A stretch of 64,000 nt of DNA from Streptantibioticus_C sp963761325 (GTDB lineage: Bacteria; Actinomycetota; Actinomycetes; Streptomycetales; Streptomycetaceae), in NCBI GenBank assembly GCA_963761325.1, contig CAVXGZ010000002.1, forward strand, positions 1,426,001 to 1,490,000. The letters run 5' to 3'. Below the pieces are notes generated by a model. That model saw only the letters and a program-made list of their open reading frames with translations. It was not told where the DNA came from and did not search any database. Both the position numbers and the translations under genes were made by a program. This document shows, one piece after another, positions 34,552-44,071 of this stretch (position 1 is the first letter of the stretch; the number at the start of each line of letters is the position of its first letter).

Positions 34552-34988
34552 GAGTGCGGCAACGCAGCCTTGTCGAACCATTCCGCTTGTAACGGCGAAC
34601 GGCGCTCTCACGGCCGAACCGCCCGCCGGCGCGACACGAACGCCGGCTCCACGACGCCCAGTTCGCCGACGCCGTGGGTCGGCACCGCAGGCGAGGTCGG
34701 GGGCGACGCCACACCCCGTCAGACTCGACCGCGCCTGACCGCCGGAGCGCCCCAGCGACGGGGAAGCCTGGCGGTGCCATGGCCCGGTCGGTCCCGGGCC
34801 CTGACGCACCCGTGCCCCCTGCCGGCCCAGGGCGAACCGGCCGCAGCGACGCGGGCGCGTCACGCCTGCGGCGCCCGCTCCTCCGGCCAGGCGCGAGGCG
34901 GGACGCTCGGCCACCGCCCTGCGGCCCGCCGCGCACCCGTCCGCGGGCCCGGCGTCACCAGGTCGTCCGCGCCCGCGGTCCCGGAAAA

Positions 34989-35007
34989 TAGTTCGACGGA
35001 CGAACTA
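34989..35007. promoter_or_regulatory. MarR operator before the MarR/ABC unit
   Basis: TAGTTCG-ACGGA-CGAACTA is a perfect 7-bp inverted repeat with a 5-bp spacer, 22 bp before the MarR start codon. Size and position fit autorepression of the regulator and the ABC exporter that overlaps it. Confidence 0.6.
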
Positions 35008-35028
35008 GATTCTTGCTACGTTCGGATC

Positions 35029-35502
35029 GTGACCGAAACAGCGCGCCCCGCGGCGCCCTTCCCCGACGAGCACCAGCGCGGCGTGCGAGCGGTGCGGGCG
35101 CTGGCCCGCGTCTCGCGCGTGCTGGAGCGGGCCGGCGCGGACCTGAGCCTGGCCCACTACCGCGTTCTGTCGGCCGTCGAGGCGGGCGATCAGCGCGCCT
35201 CCCGGCTGGCCGCGCGGCTGGCGCTCGGCAAGCCGACGATCAGCGCCGCGGTGGACGCGCTGTGCCGGCGCGGGCTGCTGCTGCGCACCGAGGTGGCGGA
35301 GGACCAGCGCGCGGTCAGCCTCTCGCTGACGCCGCAGGGGCGCGACCTGCTCGACCAGGTCGAGACCGCGATGGTCGCCCGCGTCGCCGAGCTGTGCGCT
35401 CACACGCCGGACGCGGCACGGGTGCTGGACGCGCTGGGCTGGCTCGGCGACGCGCTGGAGGAGACCCACGCCCAGCGTGACGCGCGCAAGGAGGCCCGGT
35501 GA
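35029..35502 (+). CDS. MarR-family transcriptional regulator
   Basis: A 157-residue MarR protein. Helix LSLAHYRVLSAVEAG precedes the recognition helix ARLALGKPTISAAVDALCRRG and the wing RTEVAEDQRAVSLSLTPQG (about residues 60-115). Start GTG 35029, close behind a perfect inverted repeat. Its stop overlaps the GTG of the double ABC exporter (GTGA), so it almost certainly controls that exporter, a usual arrangement for multidrug efflux. Confidence 0.88.
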   Translation: MTETARPAAPFPDEHQRGVRAVRALARVSRVLERAGADLSLAHYRVLSAVEAGDQRASRLAARLALGKPTISAAVDALCRRGLLLRTEVAEDQRAVSLSLTPQGRDLLDQVETAMVARVAELCAHTPDAARVLDALGWLGDALEETHAQRDARKEAR

Positions 35503-38500
35503 CCGCGGCGGAGCCGGGCTGGATCCGGCGCCTGGGCGGCATCGTCCTGGGACACCGGCGCGATCTGGCGGTGGCCCTCGGCGCGGCGGTGCTCGGCAGC
35601 GGCTGCCAGGTGGTGGTGCCGCTGTTCGAGCGCCAGATCGTCGACGGCGTCATCCTGCGCCACTCCAGCCCGCTGTGGCCCTGGCTGGCGGCGCTGCTGG
35701 TACTCGCCGCGGCCAGTTTCGGCTTCGCGCACCTGCGCCGGTTCTGCGGCAGCCGGGTCGCGCTGGCCGTCCAGTACGACCTGCGCAACGCCATGCACAC
35801 CAAGCTGCAGCGGATGGACTTCGCCGCCCTCGACCGCATGCCGACCGGGCAGTTGGTGGCCCGGGCCAACTCCGACTCCGCGCTCGTGCAGGGACTGCTG
35901 AGCTACCTGCCCAACGTGAGCGGCAACGTCTTGCTGATGCTGCTCTCGCTGGCGGTGATGATCGTCCTGTCCCCGCTGCTGGCCGTGGTCAGCCTGGTGA
36001 TGGTGCCCGCGTTGCTGGTGGTCTCCTACCGCATGCGGTGGCGGGTCTTCCCGGCCACCTGGGACGCCCAGCAGCGCGAGGGCGACGTCGTGCAGATCGT
36101 CGACGAGGACGTCAACGGCGTCCGCGTGGTCAAGGCGTTCGGCCAGGAACAGCACGAACTGGAACGGGTCGCCGAGGCCAGCGGGGTCCTGTACGGAACC
36201 CAGATGCGGGCCGTGCGGCTGCAGGCGCGCTACCAGCCGCTGCTCCAGTCGATCCCCTCGATCGGGCAGGTGGCCGTCCTGGCCCTCGGCGGCTGGCTGG
36301 CGCTGCGCCACGACCTGAGCCTGGGCACGTTTCTCGCCTTCTCCACCTACGTCGCCCAACTGCTGGCGCCCGCTCGCCAGTTGGCCGGCCTGATGGTGGT
36401 GGCGCAGCAGGCGCGGGCCGGGGTGGACCGGATCTTCCAGTTGCTCGACCGCGAGCCGGCCATCACCGACCCGCCGGACGCCGTCGACCTCGGCCGGCTG
36501 CGCGGCGAGATCGAGTTCGCCGGCGTCCGCTTCGGCTACGGCGCCGGAGCGGACGCGGACGGCGACGCCGACCCGGCCGGCGGCGCGGAGGTGCTGCGCG
36601 GGTTCGACCTGCGCGTCGCGGCGGGCGAACGGGTGGCGGTCGTCGGCCGCAGCGGCAGCGGGAAGTCCACGGCGACGATGCTGGTCTCCCGCTTCTACGA
36701 CCCGACCGGCGGCGCGGTGCTCGTCGACGGACACGACGTGCGGACGGTGCGGCTGGACTCGCTGCGCTCGCAGATCGGGATGGTCTTCGAGGAGAGCTTC
36801 CTCTTCTCCGACACGGTGCGGGCCAACATCGCGCTACGGGCGGCCGGAGGCGACCGACGAGGAGGTCGAGGCGGCCGCGCGGGCCGCCCACGCGGACGAG
36901 TTCATCGCCGCGCTCCCGGCCGGCTACGACACCGTCGTGGGGGAGCGGGGCCTGACGCTCTCCGGCGGCCAGCGCCAGCGGATCGCCCTGGCGCGCGCGG
37001 TGCTGAGCGACCCGCGGATCCTGATCCTCGACGACGCCACCAGCGCCGTCGACGCGAACACCGAGGAGGCGATCAACGCCTCACTGCGCGACGTGATGGC
37101 CGGGCGCACCACCCTCCTGGTGGCGCACCGCCGCTCGACGCTGCGGCTGGCCGACCGGATCGTGGTCGTGGACGGCGGCCGCGTCGTGGAGGAGGGCAGC
37201 CACGAGGAACTGGTCGAACGCAGCGCGGCCTACCGGACGTTGCTGACCGGCCTCGAGGAGGCGGAGGCCGAGCAGGCCGCCGACCGGATCGAGTCGCTGG
37301 CCGGGCCGGCGGACGCGACCACCGCCTCGGCCTGGGCGGGCGGCGACGGCGCCGGCCGGCGGTACACCGCCCGCACCATCGGCGCGCCCAGCCTCGGCGC
37401 GGGCCTGGGCCGCAGCGGCGGCGGAGGCTGGCGGCGCAATCTCGCCCCGACCCCCGAACTGCTCGCCAGGGTCGCCCGGTTGCGGCCGGTGCGCGACGCG
37501 GCCGAGGTCGACCTGGCCGCCGAGTCGGCGCCGCTGCCCGGGTTCACGCTGCCGCGGCTGCTGCGGGGCTTCCGCCGCCCGCTGCTGCTCGGCCTCCTGC
37601 TCGTCGTCCTCGACGCGCTGGCCGCGCTGGCGGGTCCCGTCCTGGTGAAGACCGGTATCGACAACGGCGTCTCGGCCGGCTCGACCGCGGTGCTGTTCGC
37701 CGCGTCGGGGCTGTTCCTGGTGGTGACCCTGGCCGATCTGCTGGACGGGATCGGCGAGACCTTCGTGACCGGGCGCACCGCGCAGCGGATCATGCTGTCC
37801 CTGCGCATCCGGATCTGGGCCCAGCTGCAGCGGCTGTCGCTCGACTACTACGAGCGCGAGATGGCCGGCCGGATCATGACCCGGATGACCACCGACGTCG
37901 ACCAGTTCGAGTCGCTGATCGAGAACGGACTGCTCTCCGCGCTCGTGTCGTTCGTGACCTTCGTCGGCGTCGGCATCGCCCTGGTGCTCTTCAACGTCGA
38001 GCTCGGGCTGTGCACGCTGACCGTCGTGGTGCCCCTGGCGATCGCGACCGTCCTCTTCCGGCGCCGGGCCGCGCGCCTGTACGACCTGGCGCGGGACCGG
38101 ATCGCGATCGTCAACGCCGACTTCCAGGAGAGCCTGTCCGGCGTGCGCGAGTCCCAGGCGTTCGTGCACGAGGACAGGACCGAGCAGCGCTTCCGCGATC
38201 TGGGCGGCGACTACCTGCGGGCCCGCGTCGCGCGCGCAGCGGCTGGTCGGCCACCTACTTCCCGTTCGTCCAGTTCCTGTCGGCGGTCGCGGACGCGATC
38301 GTGCTCGGCGTGGGCGCGGGCATGATCAGCTCCGGGCGACTCACCACGGGCGCGCTGATCGCGTTCATCCTCTACGTCGACCTGTTCTTCTCCCCGATCC
38401 AGCAGCTCTCCCAGGTGTTCGACTCCTGGCAGCAGACGCGCATCTCGGTGGGCCGGATCGCCGAGCTGATGCGGCTGGAGACCCGCACCCCGCAGCCGGA

Positions 38501-39387
38501 GCGGCCGCTCGACCCGGGCCGGCTGCTCGGCGCGGTGTCGCTGGACGACGTGCGGTTCGCCTATCCGGTCGCGCCGCGGGCCGCCCGCCGGGAAGGCGAC
38601 CGCCGCGGACCCGCCGACGTCCGGCCGCTGCCCGGGGCCACCGGCCAGGGCGGCAGGCCGCCGGAGGCGCTGCGCGGCGTGGAGCTGTCGGTGGCGGCGG
38701 GCGAGACCGTCGCGCTGGTCGGCGAGACGGGCGCGGGCAAGTCGACGGTGATCAAGCTGCTGGCCCGTTTCTACGACCCCGACTCCGGCAGCGTGCGGGT
38801 GGACGGCCACGACCTGCGCTCGCTCGACCTGCCGGTCTTCCGGCGCCCAGTTGGGCTACGTGCCGCAGGAGGCGTTCCTGTTCACCGGCACGCTGCGGGA
38901 CAACATCGCCTACGGCCGGCGCGACGCCACCGACGCCGAGGTCGAGGCGGCGGCCCGTGCGGTGGGCGCGCACGAGTTCATCGCTGCGCTCCCCGGCGGC
39001 TACCACCACGAGATCTCCGAGCGGGGCCGTTCGCTGTCCGCCGGGCAGCGCCAGCTGATCGCGCTCGCTCGTGCCGAACTGGTCGACCCGGTGATCCTGT
39101 TGCTGGACGAGGCCACCTCCAACCTCGACCTGGCGACCGAGGCCCGGGTCAGCGAGGCGATGCAGCGCGTCGCGCACGGGCGGACCACCATCGTGATCGC
39201 CCACCGGCTGCAGACCGCCCGGGCGGCCGACCGCATCGCGGTGATCGGCGACGGCCGGGTCCAGCAGATCGGCAGCCACGATGAACTGCTCGCCAGCGGC
39301 GGCCCGTACGCCGACATGTGGACGGCGTTCGAACTGCTCGGCGGCGACCGGCCGGCCCTGCGGGTCGCGCCCGAGCCGAGTCCCTAG
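35499..39387 (+). pseudogene. Fused double ABC exporter (TMD-NBD-TMD-NBD), three frame breaks
   Basis: Two half-transporters lie head to tail in one coding unit of about 1290 residues. Unit 1 has Walker A GRSGSGKST, signature LSGGQRQR and Walker B ILILDDATSAVD, with Asp where the catalytic Glu is expected. Unit 2 has GETGAGKST, a deviant signature LSAGQRQL and canonical ILLLDEATSNLD. The frame changes at about 36834 (an extra C in NIAYGRPEATDEEV), about 38225-38240, and 38847-38849 (an extra C before QLGYVPQEAF). Between breaks coding is intact, so indel errors or very recent loss. It is coupled to the MarR gene; probably drug efflux. Confidence 0.8.
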
Positions 39388-39554
39388 GAAACGTCGAACG
39401 GGTCCGGTGCCGCCGGGCCGACCGGCTGTTCCACCGGGCCCGTGCCGGGGAGTCCGGTGGTGATGCCCGTCTCCGAGCCCCGTCCTGGTCGGGGCCGGAC
39501 CGTCGGGCGAAAAATGGTGGGCATCCGGCGACACCTGGGGGGTATCCGCCCACC

Positions 39555-41015
39555 ATGAAACGCCTACTGGGCTGGGATCGCTCGGCCTTCCACCACGTCG
39601 CCACGCGCGAATGGCCGACCGGCGCGGCCGTGCTGCCCCGGCTCAGCCGCGCGGCCGATCACGGAGTGCTGTGGCTCGGCGCCGCGGCCGGTCTCGCCGT
39701 GCTCGGCGGCAGGAACGGGCGCCGGGTCGCCGCGCGCGGCATCGCGTCCCTGGGGCTGGCCTCAGCGGTCGTCAACACCGTGGGCAAGCACAGCGTCCGC
39801 CGGGCCCGCCCGGGGCTGGAGGCCGTGCCGGTGATACGACGCCTGCGGCGGCAGCCGTTCACCACCTCCTTCCCGTCCGGCCACGCGGCCTCCGCCGCCG
39901 CCTTCGCGGCCGGCGTCGTGCTGGAGGATCCGCGCTGGACGGCCATCGTGGTGCCGTTGGCCGCCTCGGTCGCCTTCTCGCGCGTCTACACCGGTGTCCA
40001 CTACCCCAGCGACGTGCTGGCCGGCCTCGCGCTCGGCACCGGCGCGGCCCTCGCGGTGCGCGCGCTGCTCCCCGAACGGCCGGACGCGGGGCTGCCGTCC
40101 GCCGAAGCGCCGGCGCTGCCCGACGGGGAGGGGCTGACCGTCGTGGTCAACGCCGCCTCGGGCGGGCCGGAGTTCGGGACCCCGGTCGCCGACCAGCTGC
40201 GCGGGCTGCTCCCGCAGGCCCGTGTGCTGGAAGCGACCGAGGAGGACGACCTCGTGGCGATGATGGACGACGCCGCCCGCGAAGCGGCCCGAGGCGATGG
40301 CGCCCTGGGTGTGCACGGCGGCGACGGCACGGTCGGCGCCGCGGCGGCGGCCGCCGCCCGGCACCACGTCCCGCTGGCCGTCTTCCCCGGCGGCACTCGC
40401 AACCACCTCGCGCTCGACCTGGGCATCAGGGACCCGCGCGACACCGCGGCAGCGGTGCGGGACGGGCGTGCGGCCGCCATCGACCTGGCGGCCTTCCAGG
40501 ACGGCGGCGACCGGACCGAGTTCGTCAACACCTTCAGCCTCGGCGCGTACCCGGAGATGGTCCGCATCAGGGAACGCTGGTCCCGCCGACTGGGCAGTTG
40601 GCCGGCCGGGGTGCTGGCCGCGCTGCACGTGCTGCGGACCGGGGAGCCGGTCACGGTGACGCTGGGCGGCCGCACCCGGCGGATCTGGCTGCTGTTCGCG
40701 GGCAACTGCTCCTACCGCAGCGTCGGACTGGCGCCGCTGCGCCGCTGCGACCTGGCCGACGGCCTGCTGGACGTTCGAGTGGTCGACGCGGGCCACTACC
40801 CCCGGTCCCGGCTCGTGGTCGCCGCGCTCACCGGGAGCCTCGGGCGCAGGCGCCCGACGAACTCCCCCGTCTACTCGGCGGCCCGGCTGCGCTCACTGCG
40901 GATCACCGGTCTGGCACCCGGCACCCGGCTGGCATTCGACGGCGAAGTCGCCCCCGCGCCAAGCGAGTTGACGGTACGCAAAATGCCGCGTGCCTTGGTC
41001 GTCTACCGGCCCTGA
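39555..41015 (+). CDS. PAP2 phosphatase fused to a diacylglycerol/lipid kinase domain
   Basis: A 486-residue protein. The N-terminal half is a membrane PAP2 phosphatase with the three signatures KHSVRRARP, SFPSGHAAS and SRVYTGVHYPSD (about residues 78-165). The C-terminal half is a lipid kinase catalytic domain (VVVNAASGGPEF, GVHGGDGTVGAAA near residue 250, VFPGGTRNHLALDLG). It should handle polyprenyl or phosphatidyl phosphates at the membrane. This fusion is known in actinomycetes. ATG 39555 lacks a strong ribosome binding site. Confidence 0.88.
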   Translation: MKRLLGWDRSAFHHVATREWPTGAAVLPRLSRAADHGVLWLGAAAGLAVLGGRNGRRVAARGIASLGLASAVVNTVGKHSVRRARPGLEAVPVIRRLRRQPFTTSFPSGHAASAAAFAAGVVLEDPRWTAIVVPLAASVAFSRVYTGVHYPSDVLAGLALGTGAALAVRALLPERPDAGLPSAEAPALPDGEGLTVVVNAASGGPEFGTPVADQLRGLLPQARVLEATEEDDLVAMMDDAAREAARGDGALGVHGGDGTVGAAAAAAARHHVPLAVFPGGTRNHLALDLGIRDPRDTAAAVRDGRAAAIDLAAFQDGGDRTEFVNTFSLGAYPEMVRIRERWSRRLGSWPAGVLAALHVLRTGEPVTVTLGGRTRRIWLLFAGNCSYRSVGLAPLRRCDLADGLLDVRVVDAGHYPRSRLVVAALTGSLGRRRPTNSPVYSAARLRSLRITGLAPGTRLAFDGEVAPAPSELTVRKMPRALVVYRP

Positions 41016-41031
41016 CGCGCTCGCTCCGCTG

Positions 41032-41064
41032 CCCGCCCGGTGCGTTTCCCGCGCACCGGGCGGG
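41032..41064 (+). terminator. Terminator after the PAP2-kinase gene
   Basis: CCCGCCCGGTGCG (41032-41044) pairs perfectly with CGCACCGGGCGGG (41052-41064) across a 7-nt loop, 16 bp after the stop codon. No U-tract. Confidence 0.7.
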
Positions 41065-41293
41065 ACGGCGTGCGGTCGGTACCGAGCCGCCGATCACGGA
41101 CAGCGGGGGCGAGTACGCGCGGAGCGCCGAATAGTCGGCGCCGGGCGTGCTTGCACCCGGGCGGCGAAAGGGTGATCAGCCGACCACCGAGCAGACTACG
41201 ACGGCGGGACGCCTCACGCCTCGCGGCCCAGCGGGTGCGTCACCTACCGGGATCTCTTGTCAGTCCGGCCCCACAGTCGATAGGACTGTCCGC

Positions 41294-41629
41294 GTGACTG
41301 ATCATTGGAAGTTCGCGCGCCGCGTCATAGCGGTCTCCTCGGCCGTGGTCGCTGCCTGCGCGGTGGTGGTGACGATCAGGGTGATGGACCTGGGCACCAT
41401 CTCGGTCAGGCAACCGCGGGTGTTGAACCAGGCGGCGTTGGAGCGGCAGGTGACCGAACAGACCCAAGTCGCCGAGGCCCCCAAGGAGATGAGCTGCCCG
41501 CTTTCGGTCGTGGTCGAGGTGGGCAACCGGTTCACCTGCCATTTCCTGGAGGGCCCGAACCCGCACGACGTGCCGGTCACGATCATCAGCGACCAGGGCG
41601 CGATCGACGTGGGTGAAGCCAGCAACTGA
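41294..41629 (+). CDS. DUF4333-type exported protein
   Basis: The 111-residue protein has an N-terminal membrane or signal segment (RVIAVSSAVVAACAVVVTIRVM) and a small domain with two Cys, EMSCPLSVVVEVGNRFTCHF. This is the DUF4333 pattern found in actinobacterial lipoproteins and membrane-anchored proteins. Function unknown. Start GTG 41294. No lipobox is present, so it is probably membrane-anchored and faces outside. Confidence 0.75.
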   Translation: MTDHWKFARRVIAVSSAVVAACAVVVTIRVMDLGTISVRQPRVLNQAALERQVTEQTQVAEAPKEMSCPLSVVVEVGNRFTCHFLEGPNPHDVPVTIISDQGAIDVGEASN

Positions 41630-41656
41630 CGGGCGGAGTTCGGGACCTTCCTGGGC

Positions 41657-41989
41657 CTAGCCTTCCGGGTAGAAGAGGAACAGCGTGCAGCCCGTGGTCG
41701 TCTGCGGGACGTGCGAGGAGCCCGCGGGGGCGTGGATGAAGGAACCGGCCGGGTAGTCCCGGTCGCCGTCGTTGAAGGTGCCGGAGACCACGAAGACCTC
41801 CTCGGGGCCCGGTTCGTGGACGTCGACCCCCTGCCAGCAGGTGTTCGCGTCCATCTCCAGCACGTAGGCCCTCGCGCCGTCGTCCCCCTTCCACAGCGGG
41901 CGCAGGCGGATGCCGGGGAAGAGTTCGCGCACCGGGGCGTCCTGGACGTGCGACCACACGTAGGCAGGCGTGCCCTGTTCTGTCGTCAT
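41657..41989 (-). CDS. ChrR-like cupin protein
   Basis: The 110-residue single-domain cupin has VLEMDANTCWQGVDVHEPGPEEVFVV (the metal-binding motif with His and Glu, split in the family way) and AGSFIHAPAGSSHVPQT. It resembles the anti-ECF12/ChrR cupin fold but without a sigma factor nearby. It is divergent from the GlxA-type regulator with 52 bp between the starts, so that regulator probably controls it. ATG 41989. Confidence 0.82.
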   Translation of the reverse strand: MTTEQGTPAYVWSHVQDAPVRELFPGIRLRPLWKGDDGARAYVLEMDANTCWQGVDVHEPGPEEVFVVSGTFNDGDRDYPAGSFIHAPAGSSHVPQTTTGCTLFLFYPEG

Positions 41990-42041
41990 GGGGACAGCCT
42001 GGCGGCCGGACGCCGTTGCACCGAGTGTCAGGAAAGACATC

Positions 42042-43010
42042 ATGCGGTACTTTCCTGCCGTGCATCGAGTAACGGCGCTCGTCCGCCCAGGGCAATCGAC
42101 CTTCGAACTCGCCTGCGCGGCCCAGGTGTTCGGGATCGAACGGCCGGGACTCGCGACGCAGTACGCCTTCAGTGTGTGCGCGGAGCGGCCCGGCCCGGTC
42201 CCGACGCTCGCCGGGTACGACATGCTCGTGACCGAAGGGCTGGACGCACTCGACCGGGCGGACACCGTGGTCGTCCCGGGCTGGCTGCCCACCGAGGAAC
42301 CCCCCTCGCCCGCCGTCGTCCGGGCGCTGCGCCGCGCGCACTCCCACGGAGCGCGGCTGGTCAGCATCTGCTCCGGCGCCTTCGCACTGGCGTACGCCGG
42401 TCTGCTCGACGGACGACGGGCGACCACCCACTGGGCGCGGGCGGATGAACTCGCCGCACGCTTCCCGCACGTCCGGGTCGACCCGGACGTGCTGTACGTG
42501 GACCACGGTGACGTGGCCACCAGCGCCGGAGCCGGGGCCGGCATCGACCTGTGCATGCACCTGGTCCGCAGCGACCAGGGCGCCCGGTACGCCGCGGATG
42601 TCGCACGGAGCATGGTCATGCCGCCGCACCGCGAGGGCGGGCAGTTGCAGTACTCCGCGCCGCCGCACCCCGCGCAGACCGACGGCACCCTCGCGCCGTT
42701 GCTTGAGTGGGTCACCGGGCGGCTCGGCGAATCGGTGACCATCGAGAACATGGCCGCGCACGCGGGCGTCTCGGCGCGCACCCTGGCCCGGCGGTTCGCC
42801 GATCAGCTCGGGACCAGCCCGGGGCAGTGGCTGCTCGCCCGGCGAATCGCCACCGCCCAGATCCTGCTGGAGTCCTCCGACCTCCCCTTGGACGCCGTGG
42901 CACGCCGCGCCGGCCTCTCCTCGGCCACCAACCTCCGCAGACGCTTCCTCAACACCCTGGGCACCACGCCGGGCGCCTACCGCCGGGCGTTCCGGGCCGG
43001 AGATCGCTGA
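42042..43010 (+). CDS. GlxA-type AraC-family regulator (DJ-1/PfpI sensor)
   Basis: The 322-residue protein has an N-terminal DJ-1/PfpI-like domain (FELACAAQVFGI; ICSGAFALAYAGLLDGRRAT, about residues 105-125, with the conserved Cys) and two C-terminal AraC helix-turn-helices (NMAAHAGVSARTLARRFADQ; LDAVARRAGLSSATNLRRRF). ATG 42042 follows GGAAAG at 6 bp. It is an activator or repressor of the divergent cupin gene by arrangement; effector unknown. Confidence 0.88.
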   Translation: MRYFPAVHRVTALVRPGQSTFELACAAQVFGIERPGLATQYAFSVCAERPGPVPTLAGYDMLVTEGLDALDRADTVVVPGWLPTEEPPSPAVVRALRRAHSHGARLVSICSGAFALAYAGLLDGRRATTHWARADELAARFPHVRVDPDVLYVDHGDVATSAGAGAGIDLCMHLVRSDQGARYAADVARSMVMPPHREGGQLQYSAPPHPAQTDGTLAPLLEWVTGRLGESVTIENMAAHAGVSARTLARRFADQLGTSPGQWLLARRIATAQILLESSDLPLDAVARRAGLSSATNLRRRFLNTLGTTPGAYRRAFRAGDR

Positions 43011-43095
43011 CCGCTGCCGGAAGAGGGCCAGGCGCGGGTCGCGGCCCTCCATCCCACCCTTGCCGTGAGCCGAACCACGAACCAGACTCACACGG

Positions 43096-43947
43096 ATGAG
43101 TGGTGCGGACGAGACGGTGCTGACCGATGACGGAGTCCGGCTGTGGGCGACCCGGGTCGGCGAGGGCGCTCCCGTGGTCCTCTGCCACGGCGGCCCCGGC
43201 TTGTGGGACTTCCTGGGCGACCTGGCCGGGCTGTTGGCGGGCCGGGCCACCGTGTACCGCTGGGACCAGCGGGGATGCGGGCGGTCGCAGCGGTGCGGGC
43301 CGTACTCGGTCGCCCGCTCGGTGGCCGATCTGGACGCCGTACGCCGTCACTTCGGGCTGGACCGGATGGCGCTGCTGGGCCACTCGTACGGCACCCAGCT
43401 GGCGCTGCGGTACGCGCTGGACCATCCCGAGCGCGTGAACGGGCTGGTCTACGTCTCCGGCAACGGGATCGACAACCGTGACACCTGGCGGTCGACCTAC
43501 CGGCAGAACCTGCGTGCCAACCTCGGGAAACACCTCGAGCGCTGGGAGACGCTGGAGAACCGGAAGCGCACCGAAGCGGAGGACCGGGAATGGTGTGTGC
43601 TGCAGTGCTCCGCGGACTACGCCGACCGGGCTCGGGCGCTGGAAGAGGCCGAGGCCACGGCCACGCCCTGGTTCGGGGTGAACTTCGAGTGCAACGCGAC
43701 CATCAACGCCGAGGTCGACCGCGTGTCGGGAACACCGCAACTGCGGGCGGCCTGCGAGAAGTTGGACGTGCCCGTGCTGATCGTGCACGGATCCGAGGAC
43801 ATCCGGCCGGACTGGGCGCTCGACTCACTGGAACAGAGCCTTCCCCGGGTCTCGCGGACGCTGCTCGACGGTGCCGGGCACCTTCCGTGGGTGGAGGAGC
43901 CGCACGGCTTCCGCTCCGTGGTCGGTGACTTCCTGGCCGATCTCTGA
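43096..43947 (+). CDS. Proline iminopeptidase-like alpha/beta hydrolase
   Basis: A 283-residue S33-family hydrolase. It has VVLCHGGPGLWDF (oxyanion HGGP), YRWDQRGCGRSQ, nucleophile LLGHSYGTQLAL (Ser about residue 97), Asp in IVHGSEDIRPDW and His in GAGHLPWVEEP. The HGGPG and WDQRGCGRS signatures are those of prolyl aminopeptidases, but many such proteins act on other amides or esters. ATG 43096; cytoplasmic, no operon partner. Confidence 0.87.
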   Translation: MSGADETVLTDDGVRLWATRVGEGAPVVLCHGGPGLWDFLGDLAGLLAGRATVYRWDQRGCGRSQRCGPYSVARSVADLDAVRRHFGLDRMALLGHSYGTQLALRYALDHPERVNGLVYVSGNGIDNRDTWRSTYRQNLRANLGKHLERWETLENRKRTEAEDREWCVLQCSADYADRARALEEAEATATPWFGVNFECNATINAEVDRVSGTPQLRAACEKLDVPVLIVHGSEDIRPDWALDSLEQSLPRVSRTLLDGAGHLPWVEEPHGFRSVVGDFLADL

Positions 43948-43960
43948 CGGTACGTCATAT

Positions 43961-43976
43961 CGAGCCGGGCGGCTCG
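43961..43976 (+). terminator. Short hairpin after the hydrolase gene
   Basis: CGAGCC-GGGC-GGCTCG, a perfect 6-bp stem with a 4-nt loop, 13 bp after the stop codon. A weak terminator at best. Confidence 0.4.
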
Positions 43977-43992
43977 CGGCCGGTCGCGGAGC

Positions 43993-44021
43993 TTCAGTCG
44001 ATCATCCGATCCCGGTAGGAT
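43993..44021 (+). promoter_or_regulatory. Candidate promoter of the SecA-like gene
   Basis: TAGGAT (44016-44021) is a good -10 hexamer, with a weak TTCAGT 17 bp upstream (43993-43998). Start codon 50 bp downstream. Confidence 0.35.
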
Positions 44022-44071
44022 TTGTCTGATGTGTCTGTGGGGGACAGCACACTGGCAAGGGGGGCTGGGCC

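Larger units (their letters stand above)
34258..35028. other. Intergenic region between GH16 and MarR genes
   Basis: About 770 bp. It holds the GH16 promoter with a dre-like site (34521-34551) and the MarR operator (34989-35007). The stretch 34560-34980 is GC-rich with open frames on several strands but no recognisable protein or ribosome binding site. Confidence 0.5.
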
